Source: Tengunoibacter tsumagoiensis (GTDB lineage: Bacteria > Chloroflexota > Ktedonobacteria > Ktedonobacterales > Ktedonobacteraceae). Taken from it: 64,000 nucleotides of DNA. This document shows, one piece after another, positions 44,259 through 54,200 of this stretch. The notes under the pieces are model-generated. The model did not search any database. It saw only the letters and a list, made by a program, of their open reading frames with translations, and was not told where the DNA came from. The stretch spans positions 1,549,001 through 1,613,000 of the forward strand of contig NZ_BIFR01000001.1 in NCBI RefSeq assembly GCF_003967535.1. Reading direction: 5' to 3'. Each line of letters begins with the position of its first letter. Within the stretch, counting starts at the first letter, position 1. The position numbers were made by a program, and so were the translations under genes.

Positions 44259-44513
44259 CTATCTTATAGACTGTTCCAGAACCATTTCTGGTGCAGGCGA
44301 TTTGGTGCGATGAGACTGAACGATCACCACTGCTGGTCGTTTAGCTGTAATTGGTGCCAGCGCTAACGGAGCTGCAAATGCATCGTCTCTTTGTCGGCGG
44401 GACTCTGGTTCTTTGCGAACAGCTAACCATGTAAATGTAATCATCCAGGCAAGAAGAAAAACACTAAGAGTGCTAACAACAATCGCTTGTGAGAGCGCAG
44501 TTGGTATTTCCAC
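44259..44513 (-). CDS. Small single-pass membrane protein
   Basis: 84 residues from a GTG at 44513, supported by AGAGGA 7 nt upstream. One membrane helix (about 9-32, IVVSTLSVFLLAWMITFTWL) is followed by a basic cytoplasmic tail (RKEPESRRQRDD and beyond). No family was recognised. It is transcribed alone and ends at the shared terminator at 44191-44241. Confidence 0.65.
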   Translation of the reverse strand: MEIPTALSQAIVVSTLSVFLLAWMITFTWLAVRKEPESRRQRDDAFAAPLALAPITAKRPAVVIVQSHRTKSPAPEMVLEQSIR

Positions 44514-44987
44514 AGGTACGTCCTCTCTCAGGCCACTTTAGCAGCAGCATTACATTACTGTATTGTAACAGACGGAGAAAATATCGTAAATTAACAGAAC
44601 TTGTAGTACTAACTGTCGGGTCTTACCGTACGGAGACCCTACAGAGTAGACGTCATAGAGACCAATAACGTTTCAGCATGTATAGCTTCGTAAGCTGTGC
44701 TTAGAACGTATAAATACTCGGATGTATGCGTTAAAAGTAGAGCTAATCCGAAAGGTCAAGCAAAACGTATACCAAACGTATACTATATGCAGGGTATCAG
44801 CAAGGCGAAAAAAGTGCCAGTAAAAGCCAGAAAAATAAGAAGAGAGTACTTGATAACTGCTAGATAGTGTTTGTCCTTTCCAGATAGAGAACAAGGAAGG
44901 CTTGTTCTTTTTATTGAAACCTGTCACAATAGGCAAAAAAGCGTGTACTAGATATCTAATCTATACACATCAAAGGATGAGGAGAAC
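44514..44987. other. Intergenic region with AACGTATA direct repeats
   Basis: About 470 bp without a recognised gene. AACGTATA occurs at 44705-44712 and twice in tandem with an 11-bp period at 44764-44785 (AACGTATACCA, AACGTATACTA). The 11-bp spacing would place both on one face of DNA, as for a regulator site. No clear promoter was found. Confidence 0.5.
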
Positions 44988-46256
44988 ATGGATCGTATTA
45001 ACTGGCCGCGCACGCGTGATATTCTGATCTGTGTCATCTGTGTTGGAATTATCTTCTGGGCCTCCTGGTCCATTTTAGGTCAATTTGTTGAAGCAATTGT
45101 AATCTTATTATTATCAATGGCAGTTGCTTTTCTCATCACTCCTGCCGTCAACTTCCTGGTGAGATTTGGGGCTCCGCGCCTATTGGCAGCGTTGCTGGTC
45201 TATCTAGCAGTTTTTAGCTTGTTGGGCTGGGTGGCATATGCATTGATCGCTTCGCTGGTACAGCAGGTTGGGGCCTTTTCATCAACCATTACCAGTTTCG
45301 CGGGAAGCGTCCCAGATCGTTTAAAGAGTTTTATCGACTTTTTAGAGAACAATGCCCATATTCCAGCTACGACAGTGGATACAACGATTCAGCGCGTTCA
45401 GAGTCCACTCCTTGATTTTGCGACGAGTATGGCTACAAATGCTCCGAACATCATTTTGTTGATAACCAATGTGTTTGTTCAGATCCTGCTGGTTGCGGTG
45501 TTGAGCTTCTACTTTACGCTGGATGGAAAGCGTATTCGCGATAGCCTTGTGAGTATTGCGCCGAAGCGATCATTGCCCAATGTCTTACTTTTTGAGGATG
45601 CATTGAATCGGGTTGTGGGCAATTATATTCGCGGTCAACTTACTTTAGCCGTCATCGTGGGAGTCTGTACAGGCCTTTTCTGTGTCTTTACCGGTTTAGG
45701 GAACTATGCACTGATTTGTGGTGCGTTAGCTTTTATGTTTGAGACTATTCCGATGGTCGGTCCTGGCCTGGCATCGATTACGCCAATCTTACTCTCACTT
45801 CTGCTCAAAGACCCTTATCCGCGAACATTAATCCTGATCGGTCTATTTGTCGCGTTACAGATGGTTGAAAGCAATGTTTTGGGTCCGCGTATTGTTGGTC
45901 ATGCCGTTGGGTTACATCCAGTTGCAGCCATTCTGTCGTTGCTGGTGGGCGCACAGCTCTTTGGCGTCTTTGGAGCCCTGCTGGCAACTCCAATTGTTGC
46001 TGCGGCCTGGGTCGTCGTTGCCAGTATCTATCGTTCGGCTCGTGGAGAGTCAGCCGATCAGATGTTAGCACGCAAACGAGCTCCCTGGCAGATCCGCAGG
46101 CCCGTCGAGCGCTTTGGGCGTGGGCGTGGGCAGCTATCAGATGAGGAAGGCGAAAGCAGTAACATTGATCCGAGCTCCGAGCCGTCTGAATCCGAACCCT
46201 CCACAGAAGACGCCTCGAACGCTTCTAAAACAGATTATTCGCATGAGATGTCATAG
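44988..46256 (+). CDS. PerM / AI-2E-family membrane transporter
   Basis: 422 residues. About eight membrane helices: two N-terminal, then a loop region (AFSSTITSFAG to DFATSM), then five more with the family-typical LPNVLLFEDALNRVVGNYIRGQ and GPRIVGHAVGLHP blocks. A ~65-residue Ser/Glu-rich cytoplasmic tail closes the protein. Family members export small molecules or ions; AI-2 transport is proven for few. GAGGAG precedes the ATG. Single gene with its own terminator. Confidence 0.9.
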   Translation: MDRINWPRTRDILICVICVGIIFWASWSILGQFVEAIVILLLSMAVAFLITPAVNFLVRFGAPRLLAALLVYLAVFSLLGWVAYALIASLVQQVGAFSSTITSFAGSVPDRLKSFIDFLENNAHIPATTVDTTIQRVQSPLLDFATSMATNAPNIILLITNVFVQILLVAVLSFYFTLDGKRIRDSLVSIAPKRSLPNVLLFEDALNRVVGNYIRGQLTLAVIVGVCTGLFCVFTGLGNYALICGALAFMFETIPMVGPGLASITPILLSLLLKDPYPRTLILIGLFVALQMVESNVLGPRIVGHAVGLHPVAAILSLLVGAQLFGVFGALLATPIVAAAWVVVASIYRSARGESADQMLARKRAPWQIRRPVERFGRGRGQLSDEEGESSNIDPSSEPSESEPSTEDASNASKTDYSHEMS

Positions 46257-46283
46257 AGATGATGCCCGGCATAGAGCGATCGT

Positions 46284-46345
46284 CATAACAGCGGGCCCTT
46301 CACTATTTATGCTATAGCGCAAATGGTGGAGGGTCCGCTGTTATG
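46284..46345. terminator. Bidirectional terminator
   Basis: A 25-bp stem (CATAACAGCGGGCCC onward, with three mispairs of which two are G-U) and a 12-nt loop between the convergent transporter and TrkA genes. A weaker 7-bp repeat, TGGAAGG/CCTTCCA, lies at about 46440-46478. Confidence 0.8.
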
Positions 46346-46551
46346 ATAGCTGAGAGCCCATTGTGCCCATATGGCCACAATGGGGAGCTCTTACCTGAAA
46401 ATATGCAAGAATAGCTATGAGAATTCCTCGGGGAATCGGGTGGAAGGTTCACCCGAAGCACCGAAATCCTCCTTCCATGGACTCCTTATCACACAAGAAA
46501 GACCACCAGTAACAATGGCCTTATAGAATAGAAACGGGAGTCAGTGGGGAA

Positions 46552-47211
46552 TTAGACAGCACCAAAGGTCTTGCGAATCTCCTCTTCTGCATCATGGTTG
46601 ACCACGGCATAGACCTCGTCATTGGCCTCTAGAACCGTTTCACCAGAAGGAAAGATGGGTTCGCTGCCACGAATAATCAGAGTGAGGTTACAGCGGCGGG
46701 GAAGGTTAATCTGACTGAGCTGTTTGCCAATAACAGGAGAAAGCGGTGGAATCGTGATCTCCAGAATCTCCAGCCCGGCTCGTTTAAGCGTCATCAACAG
46801 TACAAAGCGCTGACCAGGGAGCTCCGACTCAATCAATGAAAGGATAGCCTTCGTTGGGCTCACACTGACATCAATGCCTAACTTCTTAAAGAGCTCCTCA
46901 TGTTTTGGGTTATTTAACCGAGCGATAGTGCGTGCAACATTAAAGCGTTTTTTGGCAACCTGGCAGATGACTAGATTATCCTCATCCTCGCCAGTAACAG
47001 CAATCACTGCGTCAGCTCGTCGAGCGCCTGCCTCTTCCATTGTTCGAGCTTCACATGCATCACCCTTAAGAACCGACTGCCCAAGCTCTTCGCTAAGAGA
47101 TTGATAGCGAGAGGTATGTTTCTCGAGCAATAGTACTTCATGGCCTTGATTGAGCAGGTTGCGCGTCAGGTAGTAGCCAACGTCTCCGCCGCCACCAACA
47201 ATAATATACAT
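46552..47211 (-). CDS. TrkA-family potassium channel/transporter regulator (N and C domains)
   Basis: 219 residues. The NAD-binding Rossmann domain begins YIIVGGGGDVGYYLTRNLL (GxGxxG type) with an acidic residue after strand 2 (LLLEKHT). A TrkA-C (RCK-C) domain covers about 135-215. It gates a K+ uptake channel in response to nucleotides. The membrane subunit (TrkH/KtrB type) is not in this window. It follows a second TrkA-N gene by 90 bp in the same direction. Confidence 0.92.
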   Translation of the reverse strand: MYIIVGGGGDVGYYLTRNLLNQGHEVLLLEKHTSRYQSLSEELGQSVLKGDACEARTMEEAGARRADAVIAVTGEDEDNLVICQVAKKRFNVARTIARLNNPKHEELFKKLGIDVSVSPTKAILSLIESELPGQRFVLLMTLKRAGLEILEITIPPLSPVIGKQLSQINLPRRCNLTLIIRGSEPIFPSGETVLEANDEVYAVVNHDAEEEIRKTFGAV

Positions 47212-47301
47212 ATAGGTTCCTCTACTCTCTTCCAGTTGAATAGAAACGAATGGTCATAGTTGAGGGGATACTTTTCCAGGCATCATGGAGTGGAGAAGGA
47301 T

Positions 47302-47733
47302 TTAGGAGCCGCTGCGAGGCAAAGCTTTTGTACCACGTCCATTGAGGACATCCAGCAGCATATCAGAGACAATAGTAGTCGGGCAGATTGTCTCCAACCC
47401 AAGCTCATTAAACGTGCTCTCACGTAGAGGATCATAAATGCGGCAGACGACCTTCTGGATATGGAAGATCTCTTTTGCGATCTGGCTGGCCATAATATTC
47501 CGATTATCGCCATTGGTTACCGCTGCAAAAGCATCGGCACCCTCTGCACCAGCGCGTCGCAGAATCTCCTCATCAACACCGCTACCTATGATCTTGTCCC
47601 CTCGAAACTTTGGGTCAAGGCGTTGAAATGCATCGCTGTTGTTATCGACCACGGAGACGGTATGTCCGGCGCGGTCTAATTGCGTGGCTAGTGTTGCCCC
47701 GACGCGTCCACAGCCAATAATGATAACTTTCAC
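47302..47733 (-). CDS. TrkA-N domain protein, probable partner K+ uptake regulator
   Basis: 143 residues from a GTG at 47733. AGGAGG lies 6 nt before this GTG and would fall inside the coding region if the upstream TTG (47754) were used, so the GTG is the start. The Rossmann motif is IIIGCGRVGATLATQL, with SVVDNN after strand 2. It is shorter than the neighbour and shows no TrkA-C domain. Split or paired TrkA proteins usually form a hetero-octameric ring under one membrane subunit. Confidence 0.9.
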   Translation of the reverse strand: MKVIIIGCGRVGATLATQLDRAGHTVSVVDNNSDAFQRLDPKFRGDKIIGSGVDEEILRRAGAEGADAFAAVTNGDNRNIMASQIAKEIFHIQKVVCRIYDPLRESTFNELGLETICPTTIVSDMLLDVLNGRGTKALPRSGS

Positions 47734-47887
47734 TGATAGCCTCCTGTTGGTCAAAGAGATAGGATTGTAAATGTAACCAAGACATTATAGCATGTAGTGA
47801 GATCTCTCACCGGACATGAGAGTATCATAGCTGTCAATGGGTAGAGCCCAACAATGTGTTTGTTAGTATGGAAAGAAATGGCACTTT

Positions 47888-48931
47888 ATGTCGATAATGA
47901 CGGCGAAAACAACGGGCTATCGCTTACAAGAGGTGAGGGAGCAGGGGCAGTGGGATCAATTTGTTGCCAGCCAGCCAGGTGGGCATCTCTTACAAAGTTG
48001 GTATTGGGGCGAGCTAAAAGCTACGGCTGGCTGGTTTCCCCTGCGCTTAGGTCTGTGGGATGGTCACCGTCTCATTGCTGGTGCACAGATCTTACGCAAA
48101 TCTGCCCCACGGGTTCCTCTGCGGTTAGGGCATCTGGCGTATCTACCGAAGGGGCCAGTACTTGCCTGGGAGCAGCCAGAGCTCTGTTCCATCTTTTTTG
48201 CGCAGATGCATCGCTATCTACGCAAGCAAGGTGCCCTTGCCCTGCGGATGGAGCCAGAAATTGACCACGAGAGCGAGCAGGGAGAACTGGTTATCAGACG
48301 CCTTACCGAGCTCTCTTTTCACCCTACCCGTTCGGTTCAGCCATTGCGAACGATTCTCCTGAATATCACGCCGTCTGAAGAGACGCTTCTGGCACAGATG
48401 AAAGAGAAATGGCGCTATAATGTGCGTCTGGCTGGCCGAAAAGGAGTGACGATCCGCGTAGCAACGTCGTTAGAAGATATTCAGTCCTGGTATACCTTGA
48501 TGCAGACCACAGGCGAGCGAGATCAATTTGGCATTCACACACTGGAATATTATCAGCGTGCGTGGCAACTGTTCGCTCCTCAGGGCGCGCTCCGTCTGCT
48601 ACTGGCTGAGCGAGAGGGTCAGTTGCTGGCAGGGATCTTTGTGAGCCTGTTTGCCCGGCAAGCGATCTATATGTATGGAGCATCGAGCAATGAGCAACGT
48701 CAACTGATGCCCAACTACCTCTTGCAGTGGGAGGCCATTCGCTGGGCTCGAGAGCAAGGCGCGCACGAATATGACTTCTGGGGCATTCCCGAGACTGAGG
48801 GAGAAGAAGAGGCAATGGCAGGCGTCTATCGTTTTAAGCGTGGTTGGGGTGGGCGTGTCGTCCAGTTTGTTGGCGGCTATGAATATGTGTACAACCCTTT
48901 CCTGATGAAATTTGCGCACCGTTACTTGTAA
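47888..48931 (+). CDS. FemAB-family peptidoglycan aminoacyltransferase
   Basis: 347 residues. Family features: HLLQSWYWGELK near the start, LPKGPVL, the KWRYNVRLAGRKGV block, and the end YRFKRGWGGRVVQFVGGYE. Fem proteins add amino acids from tRNA to lipid II or to the cross-bridge of peptidoglycan, which fits a single-membrane (monoderm) cell. The start could also be the ATG three codons later (47897); ribosome sites are weak for both. Transcribed alone. Confidence 0.9.
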   Translation: MSIMTAKTTGYRLQEVREQGQWDQFVASQPGGHLLQSWYWGELKATAGWFPLRLGLWDGHRLIAGAQILRKSAPRVPLRLGHLAYLPKGPVLAWEQPELCSIFFAQMHRYLRKQGALALRMEPEIDHESEQGELVIRRLTELSFHPTRSVQPLRTILLNITPSEETLLAQMKEKWRYNVRLAGRKGVTIRVATSLEDIQSWYTLMQTTGERDQFGIHTLEYYQRAWQLFAPQGALRLLLAEREGQLLAGIFVSLFARQAIYMYGASSNEQRQLMPNYLLQWEAIRWAREQGAHEYDFWGIPETEGEEEAMAGVYRFKRGWGGRVVQFVGGYEYVYNPFLMKFAHRYL

Positions 48932-49001
48932 GAGAAGAACAACACTGTGCAACTCTTTTTAGTCTCGACCGTAATATATATAGAACAATAAAAAATGTTG
49001 C

Positions 49002-49062
49002 ATATCTGCTCGCTCAACAATAAGGTTACTACTTGATATATTCTACAAAAGAGAGCAGATAT
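49002..49062. repeat. Inverted repeat upstream of the PLDc_N gene
   Basis: ATATCTGCTC (49002-49011) and GAGCAGATAT (49053-49062) are exact complements separated by 41 nt, 35 bp before the next start codon. It could be a regulator site or a leader hairpin. Confidence 0.4.
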
Positions 49063-49096
49063 CATATATAGATAAGGTATCAGAGGAGGTATCTCT

Positions 49097-49348
49097 ATGT
49101 CTGGAAATCGTGGTTGTCTGGCAAACTCACTTCTGTTTCTGGTGATTATCTTCTTGCCATTGGTGGGACATATTATTGAGACCGTCATGGTGTTTGAGGA
49201 TGACCATTCGTTGGCGGGCAAGATTCTCTGGCTGGCAGTTATCTGGCTCATGCCCATTCCAGTCATTATTGGACCACTTCTGTACCTGCTTTTTGGACAG
49301 AAATCGGCCCGTCGTGGCCGTGTCATGTTTGGGCAAGCAAGCTACTAA
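49097..49348 (+). CDS. Small membrane protein with a PLDc_N-type domain
   Basis: 83 residues with two membrane helices (about 11-29 and 42-66) and the family-like WLMPIPVIIGPLLYLLFG pattern, then a short basic tail. AGGAGGT precedes the ATG at ideal spacing. The domain is found at the N-terminus of cardiolipin synthases and alone in small proteins of unknown role. Ended by a strong terminator. Confidence 0.82.
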   Translation: MSGNRGCLANSLLFLVIIFLPLVGHIIETVMVFEDDHSLAGKILWLAVIWLMPIPVIIGPLLYLLFGQKSARRGRVMFGQASY

Positions 49349-49676
49349 CATCTCTGCCCGCAGTCAAACTTCCATCTTCCATAAAAAAAGGAGGAGGCTC
49401 ATTTTATGAAGCCTCCTCCTCTTTTTATGGAAATTTAATTACTTGCTTGCTAGCTAACATCCAGACTATTAGTGTATTATATATTGGCGATCTAAACTCA
49501 TCTGCTTGAAGGTCGCTCAGGAGAAGAGATCAGAGTGATCTACTCTGCCTTGCAGTGGCTATCAGGCCCTATTTTATATATATATGGAATATAGGTATAT
49601 TTTGCTTTCAAAAAGGAAAAAGGCCCTATTTTGGAAGAATTCTGTAGATTTGTATGTACGAGGATAGAGACTTTTC
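49349..49676. other. Intergenic region
   Basis: About 330 bp. It contains the terminator at 49383-49426 and a 12-bp direct repeat, AGGCCCTATTTT, at 49564-49575 and 49621-49632. The sequence is AT-rich before the next gene and probably holds its promoter, but no firm boxes were read. Confidence 0.5.
49383..49426 (+). terminator. Rho-independent terminator
   Basis: GGAGGAGGCT (49390-49399) and AGCCTCCTCC (49410-49419) with a 10-nt loop, preceded by seven A and followed by TCTTTTT. Confidence 0.88.
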
Positions 49677-50711
49677 ATGAAAAAGTTTATTTTGTTTCGT
49701 ATGGGTATTGTGGGTGCATTTCTCTTATTTTTTCTTTTATTTGCCTTAACGGCTGATCTGCAGACAGGGATTGTGCCCTGCCTGCAGGTTCCGCCGTTAG
49801 CAGGAGTGCATCTACCGGGAGCCCAACAATGGAAAGATGGGACCTCCTCTTTTCTCTTTGGTGCCAATGACGCCTCCTGGGAGTGGTCACCACAGACATT
49901 GGGGAATAGTTCGGCTATTCGAGCCACGGTGAGAGGGGCTGGAATTACCGTCATCCGCACACCATTGACGAGTGGCGATGCTGATAAACGTGTTGCAGCT
50001 ATAGAAGATGTTGGAGCGGCCTGTCTTGGCATCTTACGACCTCAGGACGCTCTGCAAGTTGTACAGAGCCTGGGGGCACGTTGCAGGCTCTATGAATGGG
50101 AGAATGAGCCAGATAATGCGGGCATTTCTCCTGAAGAGTACGGGCAATCCTGGAATCGCTATATTCCACAATTGCGGAAGATCAATCCACAGGCAATTTT
50201 TATTGGGCCTGTGGTTGCCTTTGCCAATATCGATTATATTACGCGTTTTCTCACCGTGGCGAAGGCGAGCGGAAGCTTGCCCGACGCAATCAGCTACCAT
50301 CTGTATCCATGTACCGACCTGACACCCGAAGCCTGTCCATCTCATATAGAGCAGTTTACGCAGAGCGCCGCTCTCGTTCGTACTGCTAGCCTGGGAGTGT
50401 TGGGGCGGGCCCTGCCTTTAGCGCTCACTGAATGGAATTACAGCTGGAAGCCTCACCAGACTCCTAACAAAGATCCCTATATGCGCCAGTTTACAACCGA
50501 GTCACTTGAAGCAATGCGGGCAGGGGGCATTGTTCTAGCCAATCAATTTGATCTGGCAAGTAATGCAGGCTATGGATCATTGGATGAGTTAGATACTGCG
50601 ACGGCCAGAGCGTATCCTCAATTGACAGCGACGCAAGCACTGATTGAGCACTATCAACCAGGTCAATCGTCCTCATCAGGAGTCAAGAGACCATTATGTC
50701 CGTCCCACTAG
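49677..50711 (+). CDS. Exported clan GH-A-like glycosidase
   Basis: 344 residues. An N-terminal signal or anchor helix (about 3-25) is followed by a TIM-barrel-like sequence. The pair YEWENEPDN (Asn-Glu-Pro; Glu as acid/base) near 142-148 and LTEWNYSW (Glu as nucleophile) near 265 is the hallmark of clan GH-A retaining glycosidases, such as families 5, 39 and 42. The exact family and sugar are not clear. It stands alone before the large propeller gene and may act on the same outer polysaccharides. Confidence 0.75.
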   Translation: MKKFILFRMGIVGAFLLFFLLFALTADLQTGIVPCLQVPPLAGVHLPGAQQWKDGTSSFLFGANDASWEWSPQTLGNSSAIRATVRGAGITVIRTPLTSGDADKRVAAIEDVGAACLGILRPQDALQVVQSLGARCRLYEWENEPDNAGISPEEYGQSWNRYIPQLRKINPQAIFIGPVVAFANIDYITRFLTVAKASGSLPDAISYHLYPCTDLTPEACPSHIEQFTQSAALVRTASLGVLGRALPLALTEWNYSWKPHQTPNKDPYMRQFTTESLEAMRAGGIVLANQFDLASNAGYGSLDELDTATARAYPQLTATQALIEHYQPGQSSSSGVKRPLCPSH

Positions 50712-51246
50712 ACGGTATTTCCTCATTGTATGAGAAGGACCAGGCATGAGAAGGGCCAGAACCATCATGAGGATCTTTAAGCTCTCCGTTCTTCCATTGT
50801 CTGTGGAGGAACGGAGCTCGCGGCTTCATCTGTACTGATCTTCCATTGTTTTCCGCAAGAAATATTCCTATCTAATTGACCAGATAGCACATTTATGGTA
50901 AGTAGTATTCTAGACTTCTTTAGCCTGATCTGGTTTTTTACCGTACTACGGGAAGGTCAATCTAAGTCAGCCGTAAGATTGACAATGTTCAATGGTAGCA
51001 GGTATTTCTCTCTTTCACGCCTGGAACTGATGCTTTTTTTTTGTATAGTGAGCTTTTTATCGTGCATGGAAATTCCCCATAATACTATAGAATATACAAA
51101 TTTTATAATTTTTAAGATAAAATTGGTAAAAGGAGGAATATCTGTTTTCGCCGTCAGAGGGCTAAAATATCATTAATCGTATCTTTTTTGCCTCATTTTA
51201 ATGAATATGAAATGTACTATATATCAGTATTGTAAGGAGACACAGG
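50712..51246. other. Intergenic region
   Basis: About 535 bp. It contains the hairpin at 50784-50816 and AT-rich sequence up to the large exported-protein gene. A 93-codon open frame at 50895-51176 has no ribosome site and unusual composition and was not accepted. Confidence 0.5.
50784..50816 (+). terminator. Hairpin after the glycosidase gene
   Basis: CTCCGTTCTTCCA and TGGAGGAACGGAG form a 13-bp stem (one G-U) with a short loop; the T-tract is weak. Confidence 0.55.
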
Positions 51247-54200
51247 ATGCAGGCTCAAAAGCCATTGGTGGTGAAGGGTTTTGAGAAACTCGGCGCACGT
51301 ATCCATGTTCGTCATTGGAGGAGAAGGAACCTTTTCTTTTCACTGATAAGTATCTGTCTGTTAGTGTTTGTTGTGGGAGGGTCATTGCTTGTACAGACAT
51401 TTTTCTCTGTGCATAGTGCATATGCAGCTGCCCCTGCCAACACCGCGGTGCTCAGCTTTAAGAATGACAATGCTCATAGTGGTTTAAATGCCAATGAAAC
51501 TCTTCTAAATACAAATAACGTCAATGTGAACCAATTTGGTAAACAGGTATCCTATCCTGTGGATGGCCAGGTGTATGCACAACCGTTATACGTTCCCAAT
51601 CTGACGATTAATGGCAACCTCCACAACGTAGTCTTTGTGGCCACAGAACACGATAGTATCTATGCATTTGATGCTGATCAGACAACGACGATGGCCCCGC
51701 TCTGGCAGCGGAGCTTTCTGGGTAACGGAGCTACTTCAGTCTCGACCGCAGTGCTTCTAGGATGTGGTGATACCAGCCCTGAAGTTGGCATTACTGGCAC
51801 TCCTGTGATTGATAGTAGTACCAACACCATGTACGTGGTAGCTTTTACCAATGATGATGGAGTCAGCAATGTAGTCTATCGCTTGCATGCTATTGACCTG
51901 ACAACTGGTCTGGATAAAGGGACGCCAATTGTGCTGCAAGGTGCGGTTTCAGGCACAGGTCCTGGGCAGGTCAACGGGGTTGTGGCATTTCAGGCTATCC
52001 ATGAGCGCCAGCGTGCAGCCTTAGTAATGGCAAATGGGCAGATTTATATTGCCTTTGGTTCGTTTTGTGACATTGATCCCTACCATGGTTGGATTCTCAG
52101 CTACACCTTTAACGGCACAAATTTTCAGCAGTCTAACCAGTATAACGATACACCGAATGCTTCAGGGGCTGGATTGTGGGGATCAGGCGGAGGCTTATCG
52201 GCTGATGCCAGCGGTAACATCTATGTTATGTCTGGCAATGGCGATGCTGATCTGGCGAAACCCGGCCCTGACGGAGGCGATTCCTTTTTAAAACTCAATC
52301 CCCAGTTGCAACTGCAAGATTATTTTACGCCTTTTAATGATAAATGTTTAAAGCAGCGTGATACTGATCTCGGCTCAGGTGGACCTTTACTTATTGGTAA
52401 TAAGGTTTATGGTGGAGGAAAAGAAGGGCGTATCTATACGCTGGATAGCAACAATCTAGGGAAATTCACCTTTGACCCTAATTTAGATTGTACACAGGGG
52501 TCGACTGAACCGAATACCACAGCAATTGATAGTGTTTTGCAGGAGTTTCCTCCAGGCACAATGGGAGGAATCTATAGCTCGCCAGTGTATTGGAATGGAC
52601 CAAACGGCCAGTATGTCTATTTCTCGGGCTCTGGTAGCAATACGCGTGCTTTTCGCCTGGATGCCAATGGACTGCTTTCTTCTGCTGCAACCTCCCAAAC
52701 GCCGGAGAGTTTTAGCTTTACAGGCAGTAATCCCATTATCTCTAGTAATGGGACAGCGGCAGGAACTGGCATTCTCTGGTTAATTGACCCTCATGCAGTT
52801 CTGCGAGCCTACGATGCCAGTAATCTGGCGACCGAGCTATATAATAGTGGACAGAATGCTGCTCGCGACGGTTTAGGGAGCTATGTCAAGTTTAGTACGC
52901 CAACGGTTGCGAATGGCGAAGTTTTTGTGGGAACTGCAAACTCATTAGTAATTTATAGCCTTCATGTGACCACGACGATTCCAACGCCTACGCCAACCCC
53001 TTCCGGACCGCCCCCAGCAGCCTATAACAACGTTGCTGTCAGCGACGATACTACTCCTGGTACAGGCGATTTCGATGGCAATAAGGATAGCTATTCGTAT
53101 CAATCGCTTGTTGTGGCAGGTCTTAATCCTGGTGACAACGCTTTTCATGATGGGATGGTCTTTACCTGGCCCAATGCGATCCCTGGCACCCCTAATAATT
53201 ATGTGCCCAATGGCCAGACGATTCCAATCGTGAATCCAGTTACTAATGCCAATCTGCTGGGCTTCCTGGGTGCTTCTGCCAATGGGGCAGCTTCGGGACT
53301 GGCTACAATCAATTATGTTGATGGTACGCATCAGACGTTCACGCTAGGTTTTGCCGACTGGCATCAGACGGGGACGCTCCCTTTCAATAATAGTATTGAG
53401 ACGATCTCAACATACTATAATAATGAGGCAGGTAAACAGACACAGACAACGTCTACCTTCTATACTGATGTGGTATTAGCGGCTGGACGTGTGGTGCAGA
53501 GTGTTACTTTGCCAGCAACAGCAGGTCCTGGCACCATGCATATTTTTGCCGTCTCAACAAAATATGTGCCACAGGCTGCTGTCTATAACAATATCGGGAC
53601 GAGTGACGATAGCGCTCCTGCAACTGGTATCTTTGATGGAACCAACAGCTATTCCGCTCAGGCTCTGGCCGCAGTAAATATCACGCCAGGTGCGACTGTA
53701 AGCTACAATGGCGTTAACTTTATCTGGCCCAATGTAATGGTTGGTACTCCCAATAATTACGCAGCGAAAGGTCAGATGATTCCAGTTAATCCGGTTCCCA
53801 ATGCAACCACCCTGGCTGTGCTCGGATCATCTACTGATGGTAATAGTACAGGAACGGCTGTTATTACCTATACCGATGGCACCACTCAGAGCTTCCCTCT
53901 TGGCTTAAGTGATTGGACTCTTGGTGGAGGCTATAGTACTCCTGCGTATGGGAATAAAGTTGTAGCGACAACAGCCTATCGGAATACGCCCAGTGGTCAA
54001 CAGAGCACTGACAAGCCAACCATTCTGTATGCTGATGTCACTTTGAATTATCCCGGCAAGACGGTTCAGAGCCTTACGTTACCTGCAACAATGACTGGTG
54101 GCCAGCTTCATGTGTTTGCCGTTTCGACAAAAGCGACGCTGCTTCCACCACCATTGAACAATGTTGGAGTCAGTAATGACAGTGATCCAACTGCGGGTCA

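Noticed and set aside
50895..51176. 93-codon open frame
   Set aside because: No ribosome site, AT-driven composition, no recognisable domain; it lies in the upstream region of the large exported-protein gene.
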